In this document: positions 56,406-64,000 of the stretch, one piece after another | Position numbering within the stretch: the first letter of the stretch is position 1 | Layout of the letters: every line of letters begins with the position of its first letter | NCBI RefSeq assembly: GCF_014701095.1 | Contig: NZ_AP023439.1 | Coordinates: 4,824,001 to 4,888,000, forward strand | Reading direction: 5' to 3' | DNA: 64,000 bases | Origin: Streptomyces tuirus | GTDB lineage: Bacteria > Actinomycetota > Actinomycetes > Streptomycetales > Streptomycetaceae | Notes under the pieces: model-generated | What the model was told of the DNA's origin: nothing | Databases searched by the model: none | The model's input: the letters and a program-made list of their open reading frames with translations, nothing else | Translations under genes and position numbers: made by a program

Positions 56406-58988
56406 ATGTCCCCTGCCGGTGACCGGATACCCCCGTACGGAGTGGGGGGTACACAGAATCCCCCGTCCTGGGAACGGCACTCGCCGTTGCCGAGGGAGCT
56501 GGGCTGGGCGCAGGTACTGCTGTGGGTGCAGTTCGCGCTGACGGTGCTGTACGTGGTCACCGTGCTGTCGGTGGTGACGTACCACTCCGGGGAGATCTTC
56601 GGGATCCTGGCGTACGACTCGCTGCCCGGCGTGGCCGGGATCTGCCTGGCCCGGCGCCTGTGGCGGGGCGGGGTGTGGACGAGCCGCGCGCTGATCGCCG
56701 TACAGGCGTGGATCGTGTGGCTGTCGTTCGGCACGCTGGTGCACGGTGATCTGCGGGGCATCACGCAGGCGGCGATGCCGGTGGCGGTCATCGTGCTGTT
56801 GCGCCGGGCCCGGTCGCGCGAGTGGTTCGAGAGCCCTCCCCAGGACAGGGAGGAGCGGCGGGCGTTCAGCCTGGGGAGAATGATCCGCTGGCGACGCGAC
56901 GAGGGCCAGACCGCGGTGGAGTACGCGGGGCTCATCGCGGTGGTCGCGGCGATCGTCGTCGCGCTGTCGGTGGGCGGCCTCGGCGGGCGTATCGCCGACG
57001 GCATCCAGTCGGCGGTCTGCTCGGTGACGGGCACGGCCTGCCCCGCTCCACAGGGCGATGTCACGGAGACGGGCGCGGCCGGGGACAACGACGGTGCGCA
57101 CCAGGGCGATGCGGACGCCGGCGCCGACGGCGGCAACGGCGCGGGCCCGGACGGCGGCACGGCCGCGAACGACGATGCGGGCACCCAGGGCGACTCGGGA
57201 ACCCATGGTGGGTCGGGCACCCCGGGCGGTGCGGGCGGCCAGGGAGACACCGAAGCCGGCGGCGGCACGGAAACCGACGGCGGCACGGAATCCCGCGACG
57301 GCACGGGCGTCGGTGACACGGGCGGCAGCGGCATCCCCGCGTCGGCCCAGATCATCACCTACGAGGGCGCGGGCCCGAACGACACGATCCCGCTCGCTCC
57401 GGGCCCGTTCGAGGACAGGTCCCTATGGGACGACGTTCACGACCAGGAGCGCCACGACAAGACGTTCATGGACCATGTCCGCGGCTTCTTCGTAGCGCCT
57501 ACCAAGAGCTTCCTTGCCAGCACGATGGACGTCGTCAGCGACCCGGTCGGCTCGGTCAAGGACACCTGGAACGGTCTGAAGGGCTACACCACCGACTGGT
57601 GGGGCGACAAGGCCGACGAGTTGGGCAAGGAGTGGGACAAGGGGAACTACCTGTCCTCCGCGTGGGGCTGGGTCAGTTCGCCCGAGGACTTCGTGTCCGA
57701 CCTGGCGGTCGACACACTGGTCGACAAGGAGAACTGGGAGAAGGGCAACTACGGCGCCTCCATCGGCAACACCGTGGTCAACGTCGTCGGCATCTTCAGC
57801 CCGAAGACCATCACGAAGTTCACCAAGTTCAAGAAGCTGGCCGAGGTCGGCGAAGCCCTCGACAAGGCGTCCGATGCGGCGGAGAAGGCGCGCAAGGCGG
57901 CCAAGACGGGCGACTTCGACGGCGCGAAGAAGGCCGCGGACGAGGCCCAGAAGCACGCCGACGAGGCCAAGAAGAAAGCCGAGACGAACGGCAGCTGCAC
58001 CATCGCCTTCGGGCGCGTCCCGTACGGCGGTGGCGGCAGCCTGCGCGGAGTCCCGGGCACCGGCACAGGCGTCCTGGCGGGCCCGCAAGCCGGCCGGATC
58101 GTCGTCGCCGCAGGAGGCGGCGAGGAATGCACGGGCGACGACGTCGACGATGCACGCCAGGCCCAGCAGGAGGCACTCGACGCCAGGGCCGAAGCGGCGA
58201 AGGCCGCGCTGCGGGAGCGGGGCTCTTCGGTGCCTGACGACCAGATAGACGGGCTCGTCAACCGCGCCAAGGACCCCCCTGCACCCGGTGAGATCAGAAC
58301 GAAGGACGCGGCCGACGCGCTCGACGAGATCACCGACCTCGCACGCCGCCGAAACGTCAACGGCGATGCCGCCGCGGCGCTGGAGGGCAAGGTCGCCAAT
58401 GCCTCCGACGCCAACAAGCTTGCCGAGGCACGCGCGGAGGTGAACGCCGTACGCCGCGCTGCTGAAGACGCGGCCCCCGGAACCCACGTGGACGCCGGAG
58501 TCGGCGGCAAGATGAACCGCAAGGAAGCTGACTTGGGCAACGGGGAGAAGGTGAATCTCGACGAGATCCCGGACGCGGACGTGGTCTACAAGGACAGGAA
58601 CGGCACCGTGAACGTCAAGGAGGTCAAGAACGCCGGCTCGGCCACACGCAAGGCGGACTTCGCCAATCAGGTCGAGAGGCTCGAGAAGTGGGCGAGCAAG
58701 GAGCCGGGCCGCAAGGCCACCGTGGAGATCGAGACGGTGGACCGCTGGACGTCGGTCTTCAGCGAGTTCAAGCCCGCCCGAAACGGCAAGCCGGCGAAGG
58801 ACACCAGAACGGCGGCCGGTGAGATGGCCAAGAACCGTGTGGACGTGAAGGTGGCCGGCCAGGGTCTGTCCGCCGACCAGCTCGGCAGGATGCAGCGTGC
58901 CGTCGACGAGCGGACGGCGAACGGCACGATGGACTGGTCGAAGATGAAGGACCCGGACAGCGCAAAGGCGTATCTGGGCATCGAATGA
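56406..58988 (+). CDS. Polymorphic toxin-like protein with Flp-pilin segment and PD-(D/E)XK-like nuclease end
   Basis: 860 residues. Residues 1-150 hold about four membrane helices. Residues 165-212 form a Flp-like segment (DEG, then QTAVEYAG, hydrophobic helix, Cys205 and Cys212). Residues 213-320 are a Gly/Asp/Thr linker. Residues 330-480 are a pre-toxin region (DKTFMDHVRGFFVAPTKSF, DVVSDPVGSVKDTWNGLKGY). Residues 460-690 are mostly helical. Residues 700-860 carry PDADVV with Asp725 and VKEVK with Glu739 and Lys741, the spacing of a PD-(D/E)XK nuclease, so the target would be DNA or RNA. ATG 56880, nine codons before the pilin cleavage glycine, is an alternative start that would make the leader N-terminal; the frame is open throughout. 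Candidate immunity gene 46 bases downstream. Confidence 0.8.
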   Translation: MSPAGDRIPPYGVGGTQNPPSWERHSPLPRELGWAQVLLWVQFALTVLYVVTVLSVVTYHSGEIFGILAYDSLPGVAGICLARRLWRGGVWTSRALIAVQAWIVWLSFGTLVHGDLRGITQAAMPVAVIVLLRRARSREWFESPPQDREERRAFSLGRMIRWRRDEGQTAVEYAGLIAVVAAIVVALSVGGLGGRIADGIQSAVCSVTGTACPAPQGDVTETGAAGDNDGAHQGDADAGADGGNGAGPDGGTAANDDAGTQGDSGTHGGSGTPGGAGGQGDTEAGGGTETDGGTESRDGTGVGDTGGSGIPASAQIITYEGAGPNDTIPLAPGPFEDRSLWDDVHDQERHDKTFMDHVRGFFVAPTKSFLASTMDVVSDPVGSVKDTWNGLKGYTTDWWGDKADELGKEWDKGNYLSSAWGWVSSPEDFVSDLAVDTLVDKENWEKGNYGASIGNTVVNVVGIFSPKTITKFTKFKKLAEVGEALDKASDAAEKARKAAKTGDFDGAKKAADEAQKHADEAKKKAETNGSCTIAFGRVPYGGGGSLRGVPGTGTGVLAGPQAGRIVVAAGGGEECTGDDVDDARQAQQEALDARAEAAKAALRERGSSVPDDQIDGLVNRAKDPPAPGEIRTKDAADALDEITDLARRRNVNGDAAAALEGKVANASDANKLAEARAEVNAVRRAAEDAAPGTHVDAGVGGKMNRKEADLGNGEKVNLDEIPDADVVYKDRNGTVNVKEVKNAGSATRKADFANQVERLEKWASKEPGRKATVEIETVDRWTSVFSEFKPARNGKPAKDTRTAAGEMAKNRVDVKVAGQGLSADQLGRMQRAVDERTANGTMDWSKMKDPDSAKAYLGIE

Positions 58989-59034
58989 GACGAACGAGTG
59001 GACGACAGCCACGAGACGTGGCGGGACGGCGGAG

Positions 59035-59757
59035 ATGAGCGAGTCGGACGCGGAGCTGAGTGCCGAGGAGATGTGGGATCCGCAGGTCGCGCGATGGCGT
59101 GATCCGGAGGGTGACTACGTTCTGCCCCGCGCCCTTCGGTCCTTGCCACAGCCTTGGGACGGGGGCGACTGGGATCGGATCGGGGACCTGCCGCGCACCG
59201 ATGAGCGGGTGGTGGAGGCTCGGCAGGTGGTGACCGAGCTGCTGGAGGACCCGGAGTTGGCGCCGGATGTGCCTCAGCCGCCGCCTCCGGGCCTGTTGTG
59301 GCACGTGTGGGAGGAGTTCCACCAGGCGGTGGGGGAGAGGATGCCCCGCACGAGCCAGGTGACGTGGGCCGGTGTGGACGAGCTGGTGCGCGAGTGGCGG
59401 GGACGGGAAAGGCTGTACCCGCTTCAGCGGCATGTCGTTGACCACGTCGAAGCGGCGATGCTCGCCATGATCCCGCGGCTGAGGGACGACATCGCCGACT
59501 CGGTGTTCCGCTGGCTGGCCCTGGACTCCGACCCCGGCCGTTTCGCCGACTGGGCGGTGGACACGGCCGAGCGCTGCGTGATCGAGGACATCGGCGCGGA
59601 CTCTGCCATCGAGCTGCTGGGCGCGATGGGGAGTCCTGAGGCCAGGGCGGCTCTGGATCGCCTGTCGGTGAAGCCGGGCGGTCCGGCGAGTTGGGACAAC
59701 GCGGAGGCGGCACAGGGGAGGCTCTTCGAATGGGGAGACGGAAAGGCGGAGCGTTAG
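59035..59757 (+). CDS. Candidate immunity protein for the Flp-leader toxin
   Basis: 240 residues, acidic, no signal or membrane segment, largely helical in its second half (VDHVEAAMLAMIPRLRDDIA, DPGRFADWAVDTAERCVIED, AIELLGAMGSPEARAALDRL), the last part like a HEAT-type repeat. No named family recognised. Place directly after the toxin gene and cytosolic acidic character fit an immunity role. A decayed copy of its residues about 155-200 lies at 60090-60215, as seen at toxin loci that gain and lose immunity cassettes. Confidence 0.65.
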   Translation: MSESDAELSAEEMWDPQVARWRDPEGDYVLPRALRSLPQPWDGGDWDRIGDLPRTDERVVEARQVVTELLEDPELAPDVPQPPPPGLLWHVWEEFHQAVGERMPRTSQVTWAGVDELVREWRGRERLYPLQRHVVDHVEAAMLAMIPRLRDDIADSVFRWLALDSDPGRFADWAVDTAERCVIEDIGADSAIELLGAMGSPEARAALDRLSVKPGGPASWDNAEAAQGRLFEWGDGKAER

Positions 59758-60222
59758 TCGGCGCGGAGGCTGAAGGAAAGGGCGAGTAGTTCCACTGCTA
59801 GAGCTTCCCTGCGGGGCTTCGGCTTCCGGCGGCCACAGGAGTTGCCCGAGACCGGCGCAAACCGTGGGTCTTCGAAATGGAGCGGTGCACACGCACTGAC
59901 CGCAGGGCGGCCCGGGACGGCGATAGGCAGATTCGTTCCGGGGCCGGAGTATGTGACCAGGTCTTTCCCGTGTCGGCAAGGGAACGGGCCTGCCAATCTC
60001 ATGGCGCATCCTCCCGCACGGACATCTCGCGCAGGCGCTGACGCTGCTCGCGCGTCGTAGGACGCGCGCCGAACTGCATGCGTAGCGCCCGGACCGTTGA
60101 GCGTGCTCTTGGCCGACTATGAACCCCCGACTCCTGTGGCTTCGCCGGCTGGACGGTGGGGGCGGTCGAGCGCTCCGTGATCGAGGAGACCGGCGCCGGC
60201 CCTGCCTCAACCCTTGGCGGCC
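59758..60222. other. Degenerate stretch behind the immunity gene
   Basis: About 465 bases without an intact gene. Short open frames on both strands have no start signals or recognisable content. The only part that can be explained is the immunity-gene remnant at its end. Loss of coding sense right after a toxin/immunity pair suggests eroded cassettes. Confidence 0.55.
60090..60215 (+). pseudogene. Remnant of a second immunity gene
   Basis: In one frame the DNA gives GFAGWTVGAVERSVIEETGA then GPASTLGGL, against RFADWAVDTAERCVIEDIGA then DSAIELLGAM in the intact 59035-59757 protein. A stop (TGA at about 60118) lies just upstream in the same frame and no start exists, so it is a pseudogene fragment. 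Confidence 0.7.
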
Positions 60223-60606
60223 TTACCCCTCCTCCGCCGACACCACGACGTCCACCCGAGCCCCTTCCCGCACCCCCCACCCATCCATCGCCCCGGCCTC
60301 GGCCTCCACCACATGCCTGGCCCGCAGCCGAGGCAGCCCCAGCCGCCCGGGCCGCATGGTGCGCACGGCGACGACGCGAAGGTGCCGATCGAGATAGGCG
60401 ACGTCGATCGCCATGCGCATCCGAAAGGTGTGCACGCTGTTGGCGGGGGAGAGGAAGATCGCCCCGTCGAGGGAGTCCCGCCCCAACAGCCCCCTGGTCC
60501 GGGCCCGATAGGAGGCTGCGATCTCCAGCGGCACCCGGACGGGCGCCTGCCCATCACCACCGTGCACGACCAGTTCCCCACGCCCGTCCCGCCAACGCCG
60601 CCCCAT
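60223..60606 (-). CDS. DUF192 family protein
   Basis: 127 residues from ATG 60606; the longer frame upstream adds an unlike stretch. The DUF192 core is complete: ELVVHGGDGQAPVRVPLEIA, ASYRARTRGLLGRDSLDGAI, HTFRMRMAIDVAYLDRHLRV and ARHVVEAEAGAMDGWGVREG. The family is small and soluble, of unknown role. Its 3' end meets the immunity remnant. Confidence 0.88.
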   Translation of the reverse strand: MGRRWRDGRGELVVHGGDGQAPVRVPLEIAASYRARTRGLLGRDSLDGAIFLSPANSVHTFRMRMAIDVAYLDRHLRVVAVRTMRPGRLGLPRLRARHVVEAEAGAMDGWGVREGARVDVVVSAEEG

Positions 60607-60845
60607 CCGGGCCCCCTCCGACCGCGCCGCATGCCAGCGGCTCTCCGCCCGAAGGTATCCGCAGACATCAGCTCCCACATGAGCCCACGGACCCAGGCCC
60701 TTTGCGGATTCCTGACTGAAACGCCGTACACCGCACCGCTGTTGGCGTTCACCCACGGCGCGTTACGCAACCGTTACGGCTCGAACCGGACGACGAAACG
60801 CCGATTCCTCTCCATACTGCCCGCCAGTTGACAAGCTTCACACTG

Positions 60846-60859
60846 GTGCGGCCGCACCC
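60846..60859. promoter_or_regulatory. Perfect 14-base palindrome upstream of a lipoprotein gene
   Basis: GGTGCGGCCGCACC, followed by a -10-like TATAGC (60865-60870), 46 bases before the GTG at 60916. It may be an operator. The rest of the 60607-60915 gap shows nothing else. Confidence 0.3.
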
Positions 60860-60915
60860 CGCTGTATAGCTTGGGTTCGCTCAAGAGAAGCCTCGCCACC
60901 TCCCGGGAGTCGACC

Positions 60916-61575
60916 GTGACCCGCCGCCCCACCCTCCTCGCAGCGCTCACGCTGACCGCCGCTGCGGCCCTGACGCTGTCCGCGTGCGGGAGCGACGACA
61001 GCTCCACGGGCAAGGACAACGACAAGATCGCGGGAGCCGACACGGGAAGCGAGGCTTCTGCATCCCCGACGGCCTCCGACCCGGCGCCTGCCGGACGGCC
61101 GAAGATCGACCTGCCGTCCGACCTCTCCTACGCCTTCGACTGGCCCAAGACAGGGAACAAGGAGAAGGACGCGATTCTGGCCGACAGCGAGCAGTCGATC
61201 AAGGCGGTGGACCTGGCAATCGTCAATCAAGACGCGCTCGACAAGCCCTACCTCTATTACTACGAGGGCGAGGCCGCGGCGGGAACGCAGACGTTCATCC
61301 AGGCTTACGTCAAGGCCAAAGCTCGCGTCACGGGCGCGTACCGCTTCTACGACCCTGTTGTCACCGTCAGGGGCAAGGGCAGTGGGTCGCTCGTGTACTG
61401 CGAGGACCAGAGCAAGGCCTATGACATGTACTTGAAGACCAAGAAGATCAACAAGACCCCGGCAACGAAGAACAGCTACGTGCTGTACAACACCCTGCTT
61501 CAGAAGAACGACAAGGGTGTCTGGGTCATCGAGAAGATCCTTTCCCAGAGGGGGAGCGACAGGTGCCAGCCTTGA
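60916..61575 (+). CDS. Putative lipoprotein
   Basis: 219 residues from GTG 60916 (GGGAG 6 bases upstream). Lipobox TLSAC with Cys24, a Ser/Asp-rich linker, then a beta/alpha domain (LSYAFDWPKTGNKEKDAILA, TGAYRFYDPVVTVRGKGSGS, YCEDQSKAYDMYLKTKK, GVWVIEKILSQRG), of the fold used in many actinobacterial lipoproteins of unknown role. It overlaps the next gene by 13 bases, so the two are coupled. Confidence 0.8.
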   Translation: MTRRPTLLAALTLTAAAALTLSACGSDDSSTGKDNDKIAGADTGSEASASPTASDPAPAGRPKIDLPSDLSYAFDWPKTGNKEKDAILADSEQSIKAVDLAIVNQDALDKPYLYYYEGEAAAGTQTFIQAYVKAKARVTGAYRFYDPVVTVRGKGSGSLVYCEDQSKAYDMYLKTKKINKTPATKNSYVLYNTLLQKNDKGVWVIEKILSQRGSDRCQP

Positions 61576-62609
61576 GGTCGGCTTCCCGGGCTCTGATCGT
61601 GCCTGTTGCGATCGGTTCGATGATGCTGTGCGGAGCCCCCGCACAGGCGGACAACGTCATTGGTGGCGGAACCCAGATGCCACCGCCTAAAAAGAACGTC
61701 CAGGGTGACTCCAGCGGCGGCACCCTGTCGTCCACTGCAGGAGTTGTCGTCTTCGACCGTTCCAACAACGGCTCAGGCCAGTCCGCAGGCCCCGTGACGT
61801 CTTCGACGACCTGGACCCCGCCGGCTTGCTACTACGCTCCGAAGTACTCGCCGGAGCAGCTGCAGAAGTACTTGGAGCCCACATGGGAAGTCGGCTCGAC
61901 CGGCTACGAGTGGGATGCCAAGCAACGTGACCGCTACGTCAACGGTCACCCCTACAAAGACTTCAACAAGGACAAGACCGGCAAGGGCTATTGGTGGGAC
62001 TTCTACGTCACACCCGGCCGCGAGGGGGACCCGGGGGCGCTTGACTGCGACAAGCCCATCTTCTGGGTGGACGAGAACGACGATCCGCCGGCCGACATCC
62101 CGCAGGCCATCACTGCCGAGGTCCTCGCGCAGCTGGCCTACGCCGAAGTGCGGGTGCCCTCCACGAAGATGGATCTTGCCCCGCAGGCGAACACCAAGGT
62201 GAACCTGCCTACTTGGGCGTGGCTGGATGCGGCGGAATTCAAGCCCGTGTCGGTGACGGCCTCTGTTCCACTCCTGGGCATCCAGGCGACCACAACCGCC
62301 GAACCGGTATCGGTGAAGATCGAACCGGGCACCGCAGATGCCGAGACCTACCCTGCCTCAGGCGTGTGTCAGATTCAGAACGGCCGAATCGGCGAGCCGT
62401 ACGCCAAGGGAAAGACCAATGACGCCCCGCCCTGCGGCGTTAAGTACCTGCGGTCGTCGGGCGATGGGTCGTACCAGCTCAGGGCGACGGTCACCTGGAA
62501 GATCCACTGGACCGGTACAGGCGTGGCCGGCGAACAGCGCCTGCCGGACGGCTCCTTCGGCGGGGCGCAGAACGTCGTCGTACAGGAGATCCAGGCCGTC
62601 AACCGCTGA
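61563..62609 (+). CDS. Secreted protein of unknown function
   Basis: 348 residues from GTG 61563, inside the end of the lipoprotein gene. Signal peptide to about residue 29 (CGAPAQA), low-complexity Gly/Ser region, then a domain with WTPPACYYAPKYSPEQLQKY and WWDFYVTPGREGDPGALDC, and a C-terminal beta-rich domain with a cysteine pair (SGVCQIQ, PPCGVKY) and an ATVTWKIHWTGTGV end. No enzyme motif. It is probably exported with, and acts beside, the lipoprotein at the cell surface. Confidence 0.78.
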   Translation: MPALRSASRALIVPVAIGSMMLCGAPAQADNVIGGGTQMPPPKKNVQGDSSGGTLSSTAGVVVFDRSNNGSGQSAGPVTSSTTWTPPACYYAPKYSPEQLQKYLEPTWEVGSTGYEWDAKQRDRYVNGHPYKDFNKDKTGKGYWWDFYVTPGREGDPGALDCDKPIFWVDENDDPPADIPQAITAEVLAQLAYAEVRVPSTKMDLAPQANTKVNLPTWAWLDAAEFKPVSVTASVPLLGIQATTTAEPVSVKIEPGTADAETYPASGVCQIQNGRIGEPYAKGKTNDAPPCGVKYLRSSGDGSYQLRATVTWKIHWTGTGVAGEQRLPDGSFGGAQNVVVQEIQAVNR

Positions 62610-62631
62610 ACCGGCACCGTTTCCGGCCGGT
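62610..62631 (+). terminator. Weak stem-loop after the secreted-protein gene
   Basis: ACCGGC (62610-62615) and GCCGGT (62626-62631), a 6-base-pair stem with a 10-base loop right after the stop. GC rich, no T-run. Confidence 0.4.
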
Positions 62632-62711
62632 GGGACAGGCACTCGCGAGGGGCCGCCCCCGGCCGGTGCGTCGCGTGTCCGTCGCGCCCCGGCCCGGGTA
62701 GGAAGAGCAGC

Positions 62712-63611
62712 ATGACCCCACTCGGCGCAGTCTTCCGCCCCCAACTCGCCCCCGAACGACTCCGATCCGTGGCCCGGCTGGCCGATGACGCCGGGCTCGA
62801 CGAGCTCTGGCTCTGGGAGGACTGTTTCAGGGAAGGCGGCATCTCCACCGCCGCCGCTGCCCTCGCGTGGACCGAGCGGGTGCGGGTCGGGGTGGGGTTG
62901 CTGCCCGTGCCCCTGCGGAACGTGGCCGTCACCGCCATGGAGGCCGCCTCGCTGCACCGGATGTTCCCCGGGCGGGCGATCCTCGGTGTGGGGCACGGCG
63001 TGCAGGACTGGATGGGGCAGGTCGGCGCCCGCGTCGAGTCGCCCGTCACCCTGCTGCGAGAGCATCTCCTCGCGCTGCGGGCCCTGCTGGCCGGCGAGCG
63101 CGTCACGGTCGACGGGCGGTACGTCAAGCTCGACGACGTCGCTCTCGACTGGCCGCCGGACGGCCGGCACGGCGGGGTACTGGCCGGGGCCACCGGTCCG
63201 CTGTCGCTACGCCTCACCGGCGAGGCCGCCGACGGCACCATCCTGACCGCTTCCACCAACGCCGAGGGCGTGCGCACGGCACGGCGGCTCATCGAGGAGG
63301 GGCGGGCGGCAGCCGGCCGTGGAGCCGAAGCCGGGCCACCGGGCTCCGGGCACCACCCCGTCGTCGTCTACCTGCTCACCGCCACCGGGCCCGACGCCGC
63401 CGCCCGGCTGCACGCGGAGCTCGTCGCCGAGGGGGTGGAGTCCGTACCGGACCTCGGGGTCGCGGGAGACGCCGGGGCTGTGGCCAAGGCCGCCGAGCGG
63501 CTGGTCGAGGCCGGGGCAGACAGCGTCGTCCTGCAACCGACGGCGGACGAACCCGACCCGGAGGGGTTCGTGCGGTTCGCGGCGGAAGAGGTGCGCCCGC
63601 TCGTTCCCTGA
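62712..63611 (+). CDS. LLM-class (luciferase-like) flavin-dependent oxidoreductase
   Basis: 299 residues, ATG behind AGGAAG. A bacterial luciferase-like TIM barrel: ADDAGLDELWLWEDCFREGG, TERVRVGVGLLPVPLRNVAV, LHRMFPGRAILGVGHGVQDW and RLTGEAADGTILTASTN. These bind F420 or FMN and oxidise or reduce small substrates; the F420 type is common in Streptomyces. No substrate clue nearby. Confidence 0.9.
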   Translation: MTPLGAVFRPQLAPERLRSVARLADDAGLDELWLWEDCFREGGISTAAAALAWTERVRVGVGLLPVPLRNVAVTAMEAASLHRMFPGRAILGVGHGVQDWMGQVGARVESPVTLLREHLLALRALLAGERVTVDGRYVKLDDVALDWPPDGRHGGVLAGATGPLSLRLTGEAADGTILTASTNAEGVRTARRLIEEGRAAAGRGAEAGPPGSGHHPVVVYLLTATGPDAAARLHAELVAEGVESVPDLGVAGDAGAVAKAAERLVEAGADSVVLQPTADEPDPEGFVRFAAEEVRPLVP

Positions 63612-63646
63612 GGCCCGTTGTCAGTGGCCGCTGCCACACTCCGGGC

Positions 63647-64000
63647 ATGAGCGATGACGACATGGACGTGCGTCTGCGTGACGTCGCGGAAGCCGACCTC
63701 GAGTTCTTCCTGGCGTACGAGCACGATCCGGAAGCCGTTCGGCGGTCGAGGTTCACCCCTCGGCCGCGCGAGGCGTTCCTGCGGCACTGGAAGACCAGCG
63801 TCCTCGGGGACGACACCGTCCACGTGCAGGCCGTGACCGTCGACGGCGAGGTCGCCGGCAACATCGTCGCCTGGTGGGACGCGGACCGCCGCTTCCTCGG
63901 GTACTGGCTCGGGCGCCCGTACTGGGGCCGCGGCATCGGCAGCCGTGCCCTCGCCTTCTTCCTGGAGCGGGAGCAGAACCGGCCCCTGCACGCGGACCCC
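63647..64000 (+). CDS. GNAT-family N-acetyltransferase, N-terminal part
   Basis: 118 residues before the window ends. Starts VRLRDVAEADLEFFLAYEHD, with the GNAT core GYWLGRPYWGRGIGSRALAF, whose RGIG segment is the acetyl-CoA loop. It should acetylate an amine of a small molecule or protein. The C-terminus is outside the window. Confidence 0.88.
   Translation, partial: MSDDDMDVRLRDVAEADLEFFLAYEHDPEAVRRSRFTPRPREAFLRHWKTSVLGDDTVHVQAVTVDGEVAGNIVAWWDADRRFLGYWLGRPYWGRGIGSRALAFFLEREQNRPLHADP

Noticed and set aside
63368..63991. 207-residue minus-strand frame at the window end
   Set aside because: Antisense to the LLM oxidoreductase and GNAT genes; no family features.

Overview
The window is high-GC actinobacterial chromosome and looks like Streptomyces. 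The signs are strong third-position GC bias, many GTG starts, GTGA/ATGA stop-start overlaps, a WhiJ-type regulator with a DUF397 partner, RsbW-like ATPases, an actinobacterial Tad pilus locus, a DasR-type chitinase promoter and a rare TTA codon. No rRNA, tRNA, CRISPR array, insertion sequence or prophage was seen.

Layout. 1-8254: the end of a YyaL-like protein, then a four-gene operon with every junction overlapping (processive GT2, GT39, GT2-GtrA, secreted copper radical oxidase) that looks like a cell-surface glycan locus. 8354-12709: Mut7-C protein, TetR regulator, hemolysin III family protein and GTP-dependent PEP carboxykinase. 12914-14891: a WhiJ-type cluster. 14854-19841: an Rhs/YD-repeat protein followed by an array of degenerate tail fragments and tiny membrane peptides. 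20236-24001: a small conserved protein, an alanine-type aminotransferase, a membrane-anchored protein and a trypsin-like protease. 24027-30873: a divergon for N-acyl-D-amino acid and sugar-acid use (D-aminoacylase and D-amino-acid deaminase leftward; kinase, IclR regulator, RidA and GntP permease rightward). 30939-38979: a carboxypeptidase, a partner-switching-like regulatory group, an Nramp-related transporter and two paralogues of an uncharacterised domain. 38986-42089: a chitinase under DasR-like repeats, then three small membrane or lipoprotein genes.

42110-59757 is the most interesting part. A tad/Flp pilus locus (cpaB, tadZ, two tadE-like genes, tadA, tadB, tadC) leads into a sensor kinase/response regulator pair, then flp, a tadG-like gene, a lipoprotein and an OmpA-domain gene. 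On both sides of it lie large proteins carrying a Flp-pilin-like processing and membrane segment followed by big non-pilin domains. One (56406-58988) ends in a PD-(D/E)XK-like nuclease domain, is followed by a candidate immunity gene, and then by a decayed partial copy of that immunity gene. The other (42110-43666) has an EF-hand and a beta-rich body. Over 48 residues the two align without gaps, ending in a shared CX6C pair. Clusters of GGGCCC hexamers lie upstream of flp and of both large proteins. The working hypothesis is a set of polymorphic effectors displayed or exported through a Tad pilus machine and co-regulated with it.

60223-64000: a DUF192 protein, an overlapping lipoprotein/secreted-protein pair, an LLM-class oxidoreductase and the start of a GNAT acetyltransferase. 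Function calls rest on motifs and family knowledge read by eye; no database search was possible.
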